DNA from: Sporocytophaga sp.
GTDB lineage: Bacteria; Bacteroidota; Bacteroidia; Cytophagales; Cytophagaceae
Assembly: GCA_024707265.1 (NCBI GenBank)
Contig: JANQAB010000001.1
Coordinates: 7,501-71,500 of the forward strand
Length of the DNA stretch: 64,000 nucleotides
Direction: 5' to 3'
The notes beneath the pieces are model-generated. The model saw only the letters and a list, made by a program, of their open reading frames with translations, was not told the origin of the DNA and made no database searches. Made by a program: the position numbers and the translations under genes. Below are positions 1 to 10,788 of this stretch, one piece after another. Positions within the stretch are counted from its first letter, which is position 1, and every line of letters starts with the position of its first letter.

Positions 1-248
1 ACTCATAAACAGATAACAGGTCCCCATCTTTATGGACAGCAACAGAACAAACTTTAGTTGATGTTTCCAGACTTAATATTAATGCCATCGATAAAAAACT
101 ATGATTACTAATTAAATCCCCAAAGTTATGAAGGGGGAGAGATTACAAATATAACTAAATGGAATGATCATTATAAACCGAAGAGCTAAAATGGAAAAAC
201 AGAATTCTATTACCAATACCAGTCTGACCACAATTCGTAATACATTAA

Positions 249-280
249 AAAAGACCGGACAATTTCTGCCCGGTCTCTTT
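249..280 (-). terminator. Rho-independent terminator after the ctpA-like gene
   Basis: Inverted repeat GACCGG (253-258) and CCGGTC (270-275). Read on the minus strand the hairpin is followed by a T-rich run (TCTTTTTT). It sits about 20 bp past the stop codon of the S41 protease gene. The first 248 bases of the window hold no gene that I can support; a short plus-strand open end reaches a stop at base 57 and could be the tail of an upstream gene. Confidence 0.7.
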
Positions 281-300
281 AATATATATGCTTAAAGCAA

Positions 301-1957
301 TTATTTTCCTTGTAAAAGCTTATTATACTCAACAGGATTATTGAATAATTTGATAGCTGCAGTTACATCTTCATCGTCATCAAAAGATGCTTCCACTACC
401 CCTTTTTGAAGATAAAATCTTGAAACAATTTCTTCTTCAAGGTACTCTTTAATTTCATCTTTAAAGGTTATCAAATCCTTTTCTTTATTATGTGAAATCT
501 GAGCTTTCAAAGACTCCACCTGCGGTTTGATAGCATCATAATATTTCTCCTTTTTAGAAAAATTCACCAAATCTTCAAGCGTGTTTTCAACTTTAGTTGA
601 GTAATCATACTCCTTGTTAGCCAACCATTTTATGAAATCCTGATATTCAGCATCTGACATTTCAAACTCTTTTGCGCCTTTTATCTTTTTGTGGTCAAGG
701 ACATAAGTTCCTGCATAATCAAACAGAAGACCTTTGCTGATAAGACTTGAAGTAATGGGAGCAATTGCTCTGTCTTCCACTTCAATATCAGGACTTATGC
801 CGCCACCATCATAAACTGTTCTTCCATTTTTTGTCTTAAATGCTACCCTAAGTGAATCAGCAATTTTACCAACGCTTCCATCTTCGTTTCTATGACTATA
901 ATCTATCGCCTGAATACATCTTCCGCTTGGTGTATAATATTTAGCTGTTGTAATTTTCAGCTGGCTATTATATGTAAGTGGTCTCGTAGCCTGTACCAAG
1001 CCCTTTCCATAAGTTCTTTCACCAACCAGGACGCCTCTGTCATAGTCTTGAATAACTCCTGATACAATTTCGGAAGCAGAAGCACTTCTGCTGGAAGTCA
1101 AAACAACTAATGGCATTTCTGTATCTACCGGGGCATTCAGTGCGTTGTAAATTTTATTCCACTCAGCAATTTTCCCTTTCGTTCTCACAATTTCTTTATC
1201 CTTAGGTACAAACAAGTTACTGATATTAATCGCCTCACTTAAAAGTCCGCCGGGATTATCTCTTAAATCAAGAATCATATTTTTAGCACCCTTCTCTTTT
1301 AATTCAATCAGTGCTTTTTTAACTTCTTTAGAAGCATTGCTTGTGAAATCGGATAGCTTTATATAACCAGTGTTATTATTCACCATTCCATAATATGGCA
1401 CGTTATCTATCTTGATTTTTTTCTCTTGTCAGAACGACTTCGAATTTTTCCGAAACTCCAAGTCTTTTTACCACCACCTTAACTTGAGTATTAGACTGGC
1501 CCTTCAGCAACTTACTGATATCAGAAGTAGCTTTACTTGTCACTTCAATTCCATCAACAGAAACGATTTCATCTCCCACCATTAGACCGGCTTTATGAGC
1601 AGGAAAACCTTCATAAGGCATTAATATAATTGGTCTTTCGTTTCTTTTGCCAATCACTGCGCCAATTCCACCATACTGGCCAGTAGTCATTGTTCTGAAA
1701 TCTTCTATTTCATCCTCCGGAATATAATTGGTATATGGATCCAGAGATTCAAGCATCGCATCAATCCCCTTCTTCATTACCTGATTAGGATTGACTTCGT
1801 CGACATAATATGCATTTACTTCTTTAAATAGTGAGGCAAAAATGTCAATGTTCTTTGCTATTTCGAAATATTTATCGTCCGGTCGGTTAAAAGCTACAAG
1901 CGTAACGGAAGCAATGAGAACAATAAAAAAAGCAATTTTCTTTACGTTTTTCTTCAT
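301..1957 (-). CDS. CtpA-like S41 C-terminal processing peptidase, frameshifted in this sequence
   Basis: Periplasmic serine protease of the S41/tail-specific protease family. The N-terminal part (1403-1957) has a membrane/signal segment at residues 8-22, a helical lead-in and a PDZ domain (GGIGAVIG to VKRLG, about residues 95-170). The C-terminal part (301-1401) has the S41 core with the serine in SASASEI and the lysine in TYGKGLV. The two parts are in different frames. Removing one A from the A7 run (plus T7 at 1416-1422) joins them as TREKIKIDNVPYYG and gives 551 residues, the normal size for the family. I read the break as a homopolymer error. It lies downstream of rnpA and rpmH on the same strand. 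Confidence 0.85.
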
Positions 1958-1991
1958 GTTTTTTAGATAAGACTAAATAAAATGGTGGAGT

Positions 1992-2390
1992 TCAAGTAGA
2001 CTTTAAACGATTGAGTATTAAAATTAGTTTTTTTTCAATGGTATCAAAGTCTAATTTATCTTTTCCGATATAAATTATTGCAAGATGCGTTGGCATAACA
2101 ATATCCGGGGAAGAAAAAGATTCCCGATTTGTTCTTTCTGTATGCTTCTTTTATTCTTCTTTTTAAAAGGTTTCTGTCGACTGCCCTTTTAAAACTTTTT
2201 TAGGGACACTAACAAGAATTTTTGGAGGGGCACTATTGTCCTTTTTGTCTGCGAGATAGACAATTTTGAAAGGATGCAAAAAATAAGAAGAACCTCTTTT
2301 GAAAAGTTCTTCTATAAACTTAATACTTTTAAGCCTTTCTTCTGAAGGCAGGGTCGCCTTCAATATACGACCATTATGCTCTCCATTCAT
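1992..2390 (-). CDS. rnpA: Ribonuclease P protein component, with two homopolymer frameshifts
   Basis: Protein subunit of RNase P, which trims the 5' end of precursor tRNAs. The first 65 residues read EERLKSIKFIEELFKRG and then ILVSVPKK, typical of RnpA. The frame then breaks at A6 (plus T6 at 2196-2201). Adding one base gives SFKRAVDRNLLKRRIKEAYR, the conserved RNA-binding RNR region. A second run (plus A5 at 2114-2118) needs one base fewer to continue to IYIGKDKLDFDTIEKKL and a stop at 1992. The repaired product is 132 residues, normal length. An essential gene with two compensating indels points to sequencing errors. rpmH lies directly upstream, the usual arrangement. Confidence 0.85.
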
Positions 2391-2431
2391 AAAATGAAAT
2401 GAAGGTAGTAAAACATAAAGGTCAATATTTA

Positions 2432-2590
2432 TTAACCTTTATGTCTTTTTTCGTCAGAAACAGTCAATTTCTTTCTGCCTCTCGCTCTTCTGCTAGCAAG
2501 CACTCTTCTTCCGTTTGCAGTTGAGTTTCTTTCCATGAAACCGTGTTTGTTTCTTCTTTTTCTTACTGAAGGCTGAAACGTTCTTTTCAT
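2432..2590 (-). CDS. rpmH: 50S ribosomal protein L34
   Basis: A 52-residue, very basic protein starting [18 protein letters not shown], with [21 protein letters not shown] near the end split over the usual conserved core ([20 protein letters not shown]). This is the classic L34 sequence. L34 is a structural protein of the large ribosomal subunit. The gene precedes rnpA on the same strand, as in most bacteria. The gap to the divergent M61 peptidase gene (2591-2761) should hold both promoters. Confidence 0.97.
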   Translation of the reverse strand: MKRTFQPSVRKRRNKHGFMERNSTANGRRVLASRRARGRKKLTVSDEKRHKG

Positions 2591-2761
2591 TTTGAATTAC
2601 AATTAAAATTGGCCTGCAAAAATACAGATTGAATTTGGCAATACCAAATCGGCCCGCAAAATTATTTAAACAATCTCACATTTTTAAATAAATCAGACTA
2701 TTTTGGATCTTGGACCAGCACCAAACGTTAATTTAGTAATTTAAAAATACTTAATTCACAG

Positions 2762-4480
2762 ATGGAATATTTCATTTCTTATACTGAACCACACAAACAC
2801 TTTATTACTATAGAGCTTCATCTGGAAGGAATAAAATCCGATGTCCTTCATTTACAAATTCCTGCATGGAGACCAGGGCGATACGAACTACAGAATTATG
2901 CGAAGAACTTCCATCAGGTAAAAGCTTTTTCGAAGGACTCATCCAAAACTCTTGATGTAAAAAAAACAACCCGAAATTGCTGGGAAATAACAACAAATGG
3001 CGAATCAAACATTATTTTTTCATTTCAATATTATTGTGCACAAATGGATGCAGGAGGTTGCTGGCTTGATGAGGATCAGGTTTATCTAAACTTTATCTGT
3101 TGCCTGCCATATTTACCGGAAAAAATAAATTCCCCATGTGCTGTTCATCTAAATCTTCCTTCTAATTATCAAATTGCGTCCGGACTAAAGAAAAAAGGTT
3201 ATCTGCTTCAGGCAAAAGATTATTATGAATTAGTTGACTGTCCGATGATTGCAAGTACAAACCTGAAACACAAGCAATACACGATTGATTCGACTCATTT
3301 TCATATATGGATTCAAGGTGAATGTCAACCGGACTGGCAATTAGTACTTCCCGATTTCAAGAAATTTTCAGAAGAGCAGATCGATAGTATGGGAGAATTT
3401 CCGGAAAAGGATTATCATTTTCTAGTTCAAATACTACCATACAAGTATCACCATGGAGTAGAACATAGAAACTCCACCATTATTTGTCTGGGACCCGGAG
3501 AGCTATTTAACTCCGAAACATTCTACAATGATTTCCTAAGTATAAGTTCTCACGAGCTATACCATGCGTGGAATATTATAAAAATAAGGCCAGCGGAAAT
3601 GCTTCCATATGATTTCACTAAAGAAAATTATTTTAACTCAGGCTTTATTGCAGAAGGCATCACCACCTATTATGGAGATTATTTTCTTGTCCGTTCAAAG
3701 GCTTTCAACATCCAGCAATATTTTCACGAATTAAATCTTTTATTTAAAAGACATTTTGAAAATTTTGGAGATGCTTATATGTCAGTGGCTGATTCTTCCT
3801 TTGATCTGTGGGTTGATGGATATGTTTCGGGTATTCCTAACAGAAAAGTTTCTATTTATGTAAAGGGTGCAATGATCGCATTGCTTTTGGATCTCTTTAT
3901 AAGAAAAGAAACTAATAATAAAAAGAGTCTTGATGACGTGATGAAACAAATGTGGAAGCTGTATGGAAAAAAATCAACCGGCTATATCACAGAAAACTTT
4001 CAGGCTATTGCAGAAAATATTTCAGATAAGAAGTTAAAGAATTTTTTCAACGATTTCATATTCGGCACAAAACCACTAACAGATACTTTAAAAAAATCAT
4101 TGAATTATGTGGGGTGTCAGCTACAAATTCAAGACGCGAAACCTGAATCGGAAAAAATATTCGGATTCAGAACGAGTACCAAAGAAGGAAGAACCTTTGT
4201 GGAACTCTTAGAACCTGATTCTCCAGGTGATAAGGTACTGGCAAGAGAAGATGAAATCATTGCTATTGACGGGAACAATGTCAGTGGAAATCTTAATGAT
4301 TTATTAAAAGGCAAAAAAACTTCTGAGCTGGTCATTCAACGTTTTGGAAAAATCAAACAAGTGACTCTCCATGCGACCGGAACTAAAACTTATTTCAAGC
4401 AATACAAAATTGCTAAAAATGAGGAAGCGACAGAACAGGAGAAAATCAACTTTAAGAAATGGCTAAAGCATGAATTTTAA
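2762..4480 (+). CDS. M61 family peptidase with C-terminal PDZ domain
   Basis: 572 residues, full length for the M61 glycyl-aminopeptidase-like family. The zinc motif HELYH lies near residues 263-267, followed by the third ligand in GFIAEGITTYY about 30 residues later. The N-terminal half is the beta-rich M61 domain; residues 440-540 look like a PDZ domain (PGDKVLAREDEIIAIDG). No signal peptide is visible, so it may be cytoplasmic or the start may be internal. Start chosen as the first ATG, 171 bp from the divergent rpmH. No indel is seen here. Confidence 0.9.
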   Translation: MEYFISYTEPHKHFITIELHLEGIKSDVLHLQIPAWRPGRYELQNYAKNFHQVKAFSKDSSKTLDVKKTTRNCWEITTNGESNIIFSFQYYCAQMDAGGCWLDEDQVYLNFICCLPYLPEKINSPCAVHLNLPSNYQIASGLKKKGYLLQAKDYYELVDCPMIASTNLKHKQYTIDSTHFHIWIQGECQPDWQLVLPDFKKFSEEQIDSMGEFPEKDYHFLVQILPYKYHHGVEHRNSTIICLGPGELFNSETFYNDFLSISSHELYHAWNIIKIRPAEMLPYDFTKENYFNSGFIAEGITTYYGDYFLVRSKAFNIQQYFHELNLLFKRHFENFGDAYMSVADSSFDLWVDGYVSGIPNRKVSIYVKGAMIALLLDLFIRKETNNKKSLDDVMKQMWKLYGKKSTGYITENFQAIAENISDKKLKNFFNDFIFGTKPLTDTLKKSLNYVGCQLQIQDAKPESEKIFGFRTSTKEGRTFVELLEPDSPGDKVLAREDEIIAIDGNNVSGNLNDLLKGKKTSELVIQRFGKIKQVTLHATGTKTYFKQYKIAKNEEATEQEKINFKKWLKHEF

Positions 4481-4667
4481 TCGGGATAAGCTTTAAATAT
4501 ATTTCAATGTTAATCAGCTAAATAGAAGTTATAATCAAAGGATTGATTATAGTGATTATCCTGATTCTCTCAATGGCTAAGGTTAATCTGGTTTTATATG
4601 GTTTCAAAATAGTAAATTTCCTTCTTCACTAAACCGGGAAGGAATTTTTCTACTGGGGCATTTACAT

Positions 4668-6077
4668 TTAAAAATCCAATCCCTGGATGTCTGCATTAAT
4701 AACTCCTGTGAATAACATTACTGCTTTTAGAGATTGCTCTGTAAGGTAGACATCCTTTGGTAGCACATCCTGAATTTCACCATTAATTTCCAGATCAGGA
4801 TGAATCTTATTGTGCGTTAAAAACTTTTGAATTTCTTTTTTACTTTCCATTAAGTCCTTTTCAAAACTGTAGGTGAAGTATGGTTGTATTTTTTTAACAA
4901 AAAGCTGATGAGAAAGCCAGTCGGCAGATTTCAACAATTTATTCCTTGTATCGATATCAAAATCCAGAGACTTTACTGAGATAACATTATTGGTAAGGTC
5001 AAGATGAGGTAGCCCGGAGAGGTAAATCGTCCCGTTAAGACTTCCTGATATATCCACTTTTACCACCAATCTCATTTCACTTCCATACAGATCTACATTT
5101 TCAATCTTAATTTTTTTCTTTCCGTCCTTGAAATCATACACCTGACCTACCAGTCTTTTGCGGGCCAGTTCCGTAGCCTTGTCAAATGGCACTTCCGCAT
5201 TAATAAGCAGTTTAAACTTACCATCATGAATTTTTTCTTCCCGTTTATTTGGAAGTACAGACAAATTGTATGGAGGTTTAGCACCCAAAAAAGTTTCGAC
5301 TGCAGCTTTCATTCCGATTGCAGTACGAATAACTCCACCTCTACCTTCAATAGGAGTCAGGAAAAGATCTTTTGGAGAAATTCTTAGCCAGACTTCAGGA
5401 TCATCAGAAACTGCAATTGGTTTATGTAATTCTTCCCATGCACTGAGTACATATTTTCGCACATCCAGATTCTTTTTTGCAAGATCATCAATTAAACCGG
5501 CGAGTTTATTCAACTGCCCTTTCACTATTTTATCTGCAATAAAAGTAAGAGGAATATCAAAACCGATAAATTTCAGATCTGGTTCTTTTATCCATTGATG
5601 TTCTACCGCGTTTGTTTTTGGTGCAAAATTCCAGAAAGGGTCAAGTGCAAAAAGAGTTTTAAATTTTAGTTTTATGGCAAAGTCTGTTTCTCCGGATTCA
5701 TTAAAGGTTATTCCAAATTTATTAAAACCGTAACCAGCCTTCAGCCATACCTTTACAGGAACAGTATATAAGATATACGGGCCATCCACTTCAATCCTTA
5801 TATTTTCAGACTTCCAGACTTTGATAAGAAGATTATCCTCATCATAATCTTTATCTTCAAAGATTAGTCCGTTGAATTCTTTATTAACTTTAGCTTCCAG
5901 GTCTTTAACCTTTAACTCAACAGGCAAAACGAGTTCAGAAACCTCAGAAGGGATTACAACCTTCTCATAAGATTCGGTTGGTGCTGCTGTTTTAATTGTC
6001 CTACAAGAGAAGAGAAAAATCAGTATTCCCAAAGAAAATGGGAATACTGTTCTATAAAAAGATATATTGAATGACAT
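4668..6077 (-). CDS. DUF4403 family lipoprotein
   Basis: 469 residues. An N-terminal signal sequence ends in a lipobox (LIFLFSC), so the protein is probably exported and lipidated. The body is beta-rich with LKVKDLEAKVNKEFNGL and GKFKLLINAEVPFDKA segments that match my memory of DUF4403 proteins, which are beta-barrel or lipid-binding-like and of unknown function. It is followed on the same strand after 18 bp by no gene upstream other than the PfkB kinase (6096-7019), so the two may be co-transcribed. Confidence 0.75.
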   Translation of the reverse strand: MSFNISFYRTVFPFSLGILIFLFSCRTIKTAAPTESYEKVVIPSEVSELVLPVELKVKDLEAKVNKEFNGLIFEDKDYDEDNLLIKVWKSENIRIEVDGPYILYTVPVKVWLKAGYGFNKFGITFNESGETDFAIKLKFKTLFALDPFWNFAPKTNAVEHQWIKEPDLKFIGFDIPLTFIADKIVKGQLNKLAGLIDDLAKKNLDVRKYVLSAWEELHKPIAVSDDPEVWLRISPKDLFLTPIEGRGGVIRTAIGMKAAVETFLGAKPPYNLSVLPNKREEKIHDGKFKLLINAEVPFDKATELARKRLVGQVYDFKDGKKKIKIENVDLYGSEMRLVVKVDISGSLNGTIYLSGLPHLDLTNNVISVKSLDFDIDTRNKLLKSADWLSHQLFVKKIQPYFTYSFEKDLMESKKEIQKFLTHNKIHPDLEINGEIQDVLPKDVYLTEQSLKAVMLFTGVINADIQGLDF

Positions 6078-6095
6078 TTATTATCAATGATTCTT

Positions 6096-7019
6096 TTATT
6101 CAAATTGGATTTCGAACTGGACAAGATCTACAAAATCCTGAATTCTTTCTTCCAGTTCTTTATCAGAAAGATTTACAATTCTTTCTACACCGAACTTCTC
6201 AACACAGAAAGACGCAAGGCCTGAACCATAAATGATAGCTCGTTTCATATTATCGAAAGAGGTGTCGCCGGTACTTGCAATGTAACCAATAAATCCGCCG
6301 GCAAACGTATCACCTGCGCCAGTTGGATCAAATACTTCTTCCAAAGGCAATGCAGGTGCGAAGAAAACCTGTTCTTTATTAAATAACAAAGCACCATGTT
6401 CTCCCTTTTTAATGACAAGGACTTTAGGCCCCATTGCCATAATTTTCTTAGCTGCTTTTACAAGAGAATATTCTTTTGAAAGTTGTCTGGCTTCTTCATC
6501 ATTGATAGAAAGGACATCAACAAGGGCCAGCGTTTCTTTAAGATCATCAAGTGCGATGTCCATCCAGAAGTTCATTGTATCCATTACAATAAGCTTTGGA
6601 CGCTTTTTCAAACGCTGAATTAAAGTACTTTGAACTTTTGGAGCAAGGTTACCAAGCATCAGGTATTCACAGTCCTGGTAGGATTCTGGAACGACAGGAT
6701 CAAAGTCTCCGAGCACGTTCAACTCAGTTACCAGAGTATCTCTGGAGTTCATATCATTGTGATATTTACCTGACCAGAAGAAAGTTTTTTCACTTTCTTT
6801 GATCTGTAAACCCTTAGTATTAACTCCATGATTTTCAAGCATCTTAATATCAGACTTAGGAAAATCACCTCCCACTACAGCTATAAGGTTTACTTTTTTT
6901 GTAAAATATGATGAAGCAATTGAAATGTAGGTAGCTGCCCCACCCACAATTTTATCTGTTTTACCAAATGGTGTCTCGATAGCATCAAATGCAACCGAAC
7001 CGACAACTAGTAGACTCAT
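6096..7019 (-). CDS. PfkB family carbohydrate kinase
   Basis: 307 residues with the two PfkB signatures: the N-terminal glycine-rich segment KIVGGAATYISIA, and the C-terminal anion-hole and catalytic motif DPTGAGDTFAGGF with the catalytic Asp in GAGD. Such enzymes phosphorylate sugars or nucleosides with ATP in the cytoplasm. The exact substrate cannot be read from the sequence; it is of the ribokinase/adenosine-kinase type. It lies 18 bp upstream of the DUF4403 gene on the same strand. Confidence 0.88.
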   Translation of the reverse strand: MSLLVVGSVAFDAIETPFGKTDKIVGGAATYISIASSYFTKKVNLIAVVGGDFPKSDIKMLENHGVNTKGLQIKESEKTFFWSGKYHNDMNSRDTLVTELNVLGDFDPVVPESYQDCEYLMLGNLAPKVQSTLIQRLKKRPKLIVMDTMNFWMDIALDDLKETLALVDVLSINDEEARQLSKEYSLVKAAKKIMAMGPKVLVIKKGEHGALLFNKEQVFFAPALPLEEVFDPTGAGDTFAGGFIGYIASTGDTSFDNMKRAIIYGSGLASFCVEKFGVERIVNLSDKELEERIQDFVDLVQFEIQFE

Positions 7020-7098
7020 TTCTTTAAGTTAAAATTTATAAAAAGTTAGTTTTATAGGTAATCAAATATCGACCAATCAATTACAAATAGCAAATTAT

Positions 7099-8259
7099 CT
7101 ATTCAATAATAGGTGCAGGTCTGAATTCCTTGGCTGGGTCGAAGATATATCTATATGTAATATGTGTCTTTAAGACTTTACTACCAACAGATTCACATAT
7201 TTTCATCATCTTCGGATTGAAACTACCAATCCAGTTCATTTCAAAATCTGTATACCTTCCTGAAGGCTGGATGACTTTCGCAGCTGCCATTACAATCGCC
7301 CCCTCCAAACCTCTCCCCTGAAACTCAGGAACTACACCGAACACCACTCCGAACATCTTCTTGCAGGCACCGGTGTATTTGTAGTAAAGGAATTTTAATT
7401 TACCCAACAGATCCATTTTACCATTGACATGTTTGAAAATCTGATTAACCTCAGGAATCATTATAAAGAAAGCAACGGGCTCATTGTCATAGTAGGCAAA
7501 CCAGACCAGATCTTCATCCATGACGGGCGCCATTTTCTTCATCTGAGCCAGAGCCAGGGCTTTTGAGGTTTCTCTGACACCGGTATGCTTTACCCATGCC
7601 TTGTTATAGATGACCCTGAAATCTTCCGCATATTTCTCAAGCTGTTTCTTTTTGATCCGCTCGAATCTATACTTAGGATCCCTGTTTATCCTGTCAGCTT
7701 TTTCAGCGTAAAGTTCCGGAAGTGGAGCATCTACAGGGCGATGATAGGTATATTGTTCGAAATAAGTTTTCCAGCCATAAGCCTCAAAAAGACTTCTGTA
7801 GTATGGAAAATGGTAAGGCATTCCATAATTAGGCTCAACAAAACCATCTACAAGCAGACCCCACCAGTTAAGTCTTTCTCCAAAATTGATAGGACCATCC
7901 ATAGCTTCCATACCTCTCTCCTCAAGCCATTTTTTACAGGTATTAAACAACGTGAAGGCTGCCTCTTGATTATTGATACATTCAAAAAATCCCATCCCTC
8001 CTGTAATATAGTCAGTAGCTTTAGCCGTCTTGTTATTAATGAATGCAGCTACCCGTCCTATTGTATTATTATTGTCGTCCTTTAACAGCCATCGGATGGC
8101 TTCACCATGACGAAAAAATTTATTTACTTCCGGATCGAAAATTCCCTCAATGTCTTTGTCCAATGGACGAATCCAGTTTTTATCTTCGTTATACAATCTG
8201 ACCGGGAACATCAGAAACTCCTTCCTGGCTTGACTATCAGCAACTTCAACAATCTTCAT
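7099..8259 (-). CDS. GNAT-like acyltransferase-related protein
   Basis: 386 residues, soluble. The C-terminal half has a GNAT-like acyl-CoA binding pattern (VFGVVPEFQGRGLEGAIV, with the Q/RGxG/A turn) and ends with ESVGSKVLKTHITYRYIF, which resembles the last strands of that fold. The N-terminal half is an extended region found in hypothetical Bacteroidetes proteins of this type. The substrate is unknown. It stands alone between the PfkB kinase and the divergent threonine dehydratase gene. Confidence 0.6.
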   Translation of the reverse strand: MKIVEVADSQARKEFLMFPVRLYNEDKNWIRPLDKDIEGIFDPEVNKFFRHGEAIRWLLKDDNNNTIGRVAAFINNKTAKATDYITGGMGFFECINNQEAAFTLFNTCKKWLEERGMEAMDGPINFGERLNWWGLLVDGFVEPNYGMPYHFPYYRSLFEAYGWKTYFEQYTYHRPVDAPLPELYAEKADRINRDPKYRFERIKKKQLEKYAEDFRVIYNKAWVKHTGVRETSKALALAQMKKMAPVMDEDLVWFAYYDNEPVAFFIMIPEVNQIFKHVNGKMDLLGKLKFLYYKYTGACKKMFGVVFGVVPEFQGRGLEGAIVMAAAKVIQPSGRYTDFEMNWIGSFNPKMMKICESVGSKVLKTHITYRYIFDPAKEFRPAPIIE

Positions 8260-8484
8260 TTTAGAGAAAATTTATTTAAGCTCAAATCTACAATAAATTG
8301 GTGTTTTTACATTGACAATTAGAGTGGCGAATAAAATCATTCCACAACTGTAGAATTTTTCAACAAAAACAGGAATAAACCCAACCGAAATGATGAAAAT
8401 TTAAGAAAGAAGGGCATAAACGCACCATTTTTTCTGAATAAATATCAGAAAAACCATAATTTTACTTTTTTAATATCTACTACA

Positions 8485-9735
8485 ATGAGTAATCAGATCG
8501 AAGTTAAAGAGATAGAAAGTGCCTACAAAAGGCTTCAGGGCGTGGTAACGCATACATCCCTAACCCGGAACAACAATCTTTCGGAAGAGTATCAGGCTAA
8601 TATTTATTTAAAGAGAGAAGATTTACAAATTGTAAGGTCTTATAAATTAAGAGGGGCATACAATTTTATCAGCAGCCTTAATCCGGATCAACTTAAAACC
8701 GGAGTTGTTTGCGCAAGCGCCGGAAATCATGCTCAGGGCGTTGCATTTTCCTGCAACCTTATGAAGATTCAGGGGAAAATATTTATGCCTACTACCACGC
8801 CTAAGCAAAAAGTAAGTCAGGTAAAGTTATTCGGAAGAGAGTTTGTGGAAGTTATCTTAACGGGTGATACTTATGACGATGCCTATTATGAATCGATGAA
8901 ATATTGCAAAGAATATGGCATGGTATTCATTCATCCTTTTGAAGACAGAAAGGTCATTGAGGGCCAGGGAACGGTTGCAATGGAAATATTGGAAGATATT
9001 GACCAAAAGATAGATTATATCTTTTTACCTATAGGTGGCGGTGGGCTGGCGGCCGGAGTTTCTTCCTTTATCAAGAGTACGAGTCCAGATACAAAAATAA
9101 TTGGGGCAGAACCTCTTGGAGCCTCATCTATGTCGGAATCTATCAAGCAAGGCAAGGTTGTTACTCTTGATCAAATAGACAAATTCGTAGATGGCGCTGC
9201 TGTGAAAAGAGTCGGAGAGCTTAACTTTAATATCTGTAAGGACCTGCTCGATGATGTGGTACTGGTTCCTGAAGGGAAGGTATGTTCATTTATAATCAAG
9301 CTTTATAATGAAGAAGCAATAGTAGCTGAGCCTGCAGGAGCATTGAGTATATCTGCGCTTGACTACTATCGTGAACAAATAAAGGGCAAGACTGTTGTTT
9401 GTATTGTAAGCGGCAGCAATAATGACATTGCCAGGATGGGCGAAATCAAAGAAAGATCGCTGCTTTACGAAGGTCTTAAACACTATTTTATAGTAACATT
9501 TCCTCAACGTGCAGGAGCCTTAAGAGAATTTTTGGATGAAGTGCTGGGACCCAATGACGACATCACAAGGTTTGAATACACCAAGAAGAATATAAAGGAA
9601 GAAGGCCCCGCATTTGTAGGCATCGAACTGAAACACAGAGAAGATTATACTCAATTAATTGAGAGGATGAATAAGAAGAACATCAGTTATATAGAATTAA
9701 ACAAAGATCCTAATCTGTTTAATTACTTTATATAA
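8485..9735 (+). CDS. ilvA: Threonine ammonia-lyase (threonine dehydratase), biosynthetic type
   Basis: 416 residues. PLP enzyme that converts threonine to 2-oxobutanoate and ammonia, the first step of isoleucine synthesis. The PLP lysine is in SYKLRGAYN near residue 54, the substrate loop is SAGNHAQG near 78, and the PLP-phosphate glycine loop GGGGLAAG is near 185. The last 85 residues form a regulatory ACT-like domain (FPQRAGALREFLDEVL) that in this family senses isoleucine or valine. No other ilv gene is next to it. Start is an ATG preceded by an AT-rich 225-bp intergenic region. Confidence 0.92.
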   Translation: MSNQIEVKEIESAYKRLQGVVTHTSLTRNNNLSEEYQANIYLKREDLQIVRSYKLRGAYNFISSLNPDQLKTGVVCASAGNHAQGVAFSCNLMKIQGKIFMPTTTPKQKVSQVKLFGREFVEVILTGDTYDDAYYESMKYCKEYGMVFIHPFEDRKVIEGQGTVAMEILEDIDQKIDYIFLPIGGGGLAAGVSSFIKSTSPDTKIIGAEPLGASSMSESIKQGKVVTLDQIDKFVDGAAVKRVGELNFNICKDLLDDVVLVPEGKVCSFIIKLYNEEAIVAEPAGALSISALDYYREQIKGKTVVCIVSGSNNDIARMGEIKERSLLYEGLKHYFIVTFPQRAGALREFLDEVLGPNDDITRFEYTKKNIKEEGPAFVGIELKHREDYTQLIERMNKKNISYIELNKDPNLFNYFI

Positions 9736-9783
9736 CAAGGATTCCGAAAGTTCTCGATACACATTCAAAAGAATTTACAAGCA

Positions 9784-10497
9784 ATGAAGATAAAGGCTTT
9801 ATTCATTTTAATGTTCTTTACTTTTCAAGGCCTGCAGGCCCAAAACCTGTCTGCTTTTTTTAGCAAAAGCAATAAATTCTTTTCAAAATATGTAGAGAAA
9901 GGAAAAGTAAATTATGAAAAGCTCAGTCAGAACGAAAAACCTTTGACTGAGCTTACCAATCTAATATCCATTGCAGACCTCTCTTCTTCTGACACAACAG
10001 AAAAAAAGGCTTTTTATATAAATGCCTATAATATCCTGGTGATTAAGGAAATTACTGACAACTATCCTATTGAATCACCACAGGATGTCGATGAATTCTT
10101 TACTACCAGATTTACTGTTGCGGGAGAAAAATTATCACTGGCTGAAATCGAAAAGAAAAAAATCTTCAGTCAATATTGTGATATCAGGTTGGTATTCGTG
10201 ATTTCATCAGGTATGATAGGATCTGCTCCGATTTTAAATGAAGCTTTTACCCCTAAAAATCTGGAGAAATTGCTTACAGAGCAAGCCAGGCTCATTTCCA
10301 ACGACAACAATTACATAAGGGTTAAAAAGAACTCCAATCTGATATTGCTTGCAGATATTTTTAAAAGGTCAGGTGCTAGGTTCAAAGAAAAGGATCTGGT
10401 AAAATATGTTAATGTGTACAGGGAAATAGACCTTCCGACATCTTACAGTTTTGACTTTTATCCGGGGAATAGAAAACTTAACGATATTAAGTATTAA
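9784..10497 (+). CDS. DUF547 domain protein with signal peptide
   Basis: 237 residues. Residues 1-20 are a Sec signal peptide ending FQGLQA with Q next. The rest matches the DUF547 pattern seen in Bacteroidetes (KVNYEKLS, KKAFYINAYNILVIKEI). The family has a thiol-peptidase-like fold in some predictions, but here the usual cysteine-containing SCP segment reads SSGMIGSAP, so enzymatic activity is doubtful. It lies 48 bp after ilvA on the same strand; a shared transcript is possible but no functional link is known. Confidence 0.75.
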   Translation: MKIKALFILMFFTFQGLQAQNLSAFFSKSNKFFSKYVEKGKVNYEKLSQNEKPLTELTNLISIADLSSSDTTEKKAFYINAYNILVIKEITDNYPIESPQDVDEFFTTRFTVAGEKLSLAEIEKKKIFSQYCDIRLVFVISSGMIGSAPILNEAFTPKNLEKLLTEQARLISNDNNYIRVKKNSNLILLADIFKRSGARFKEKDLVKYVNVYREIDLPTSYSFDFYPGNRKLNDIKY

Positions 10498-10788
10498 AAA
10501 AAGACCACATCCTAAATGTTTCTTCTGAAAGACATGGCTATCAACCAAAGGAATCTTCTCTCAAATCTTTAATTTTAACAATGTAATGAAATCAGACATA
10601 GGTCTCCCCCTATGCTGACACACCAGCACCCTCCTGAGACGTGACATTCGAAAGGATGAAAATTTGCCTATCTGGCAGCATGCAGATTTGATTGCCAATT
10701 AATTTTAGTACTATCAGATTCTTCGCATGGCTACCAATGACAAAATAATACAAGAGAAGATATTATACCAGCTCCAAATGCATGAGCT

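Noticed and set aside
1..57. Plus-strand tail of a gene entering the window
   Set aside because: Only 18 codons before a stop, with no recognisable motif, so it cannot be supported.
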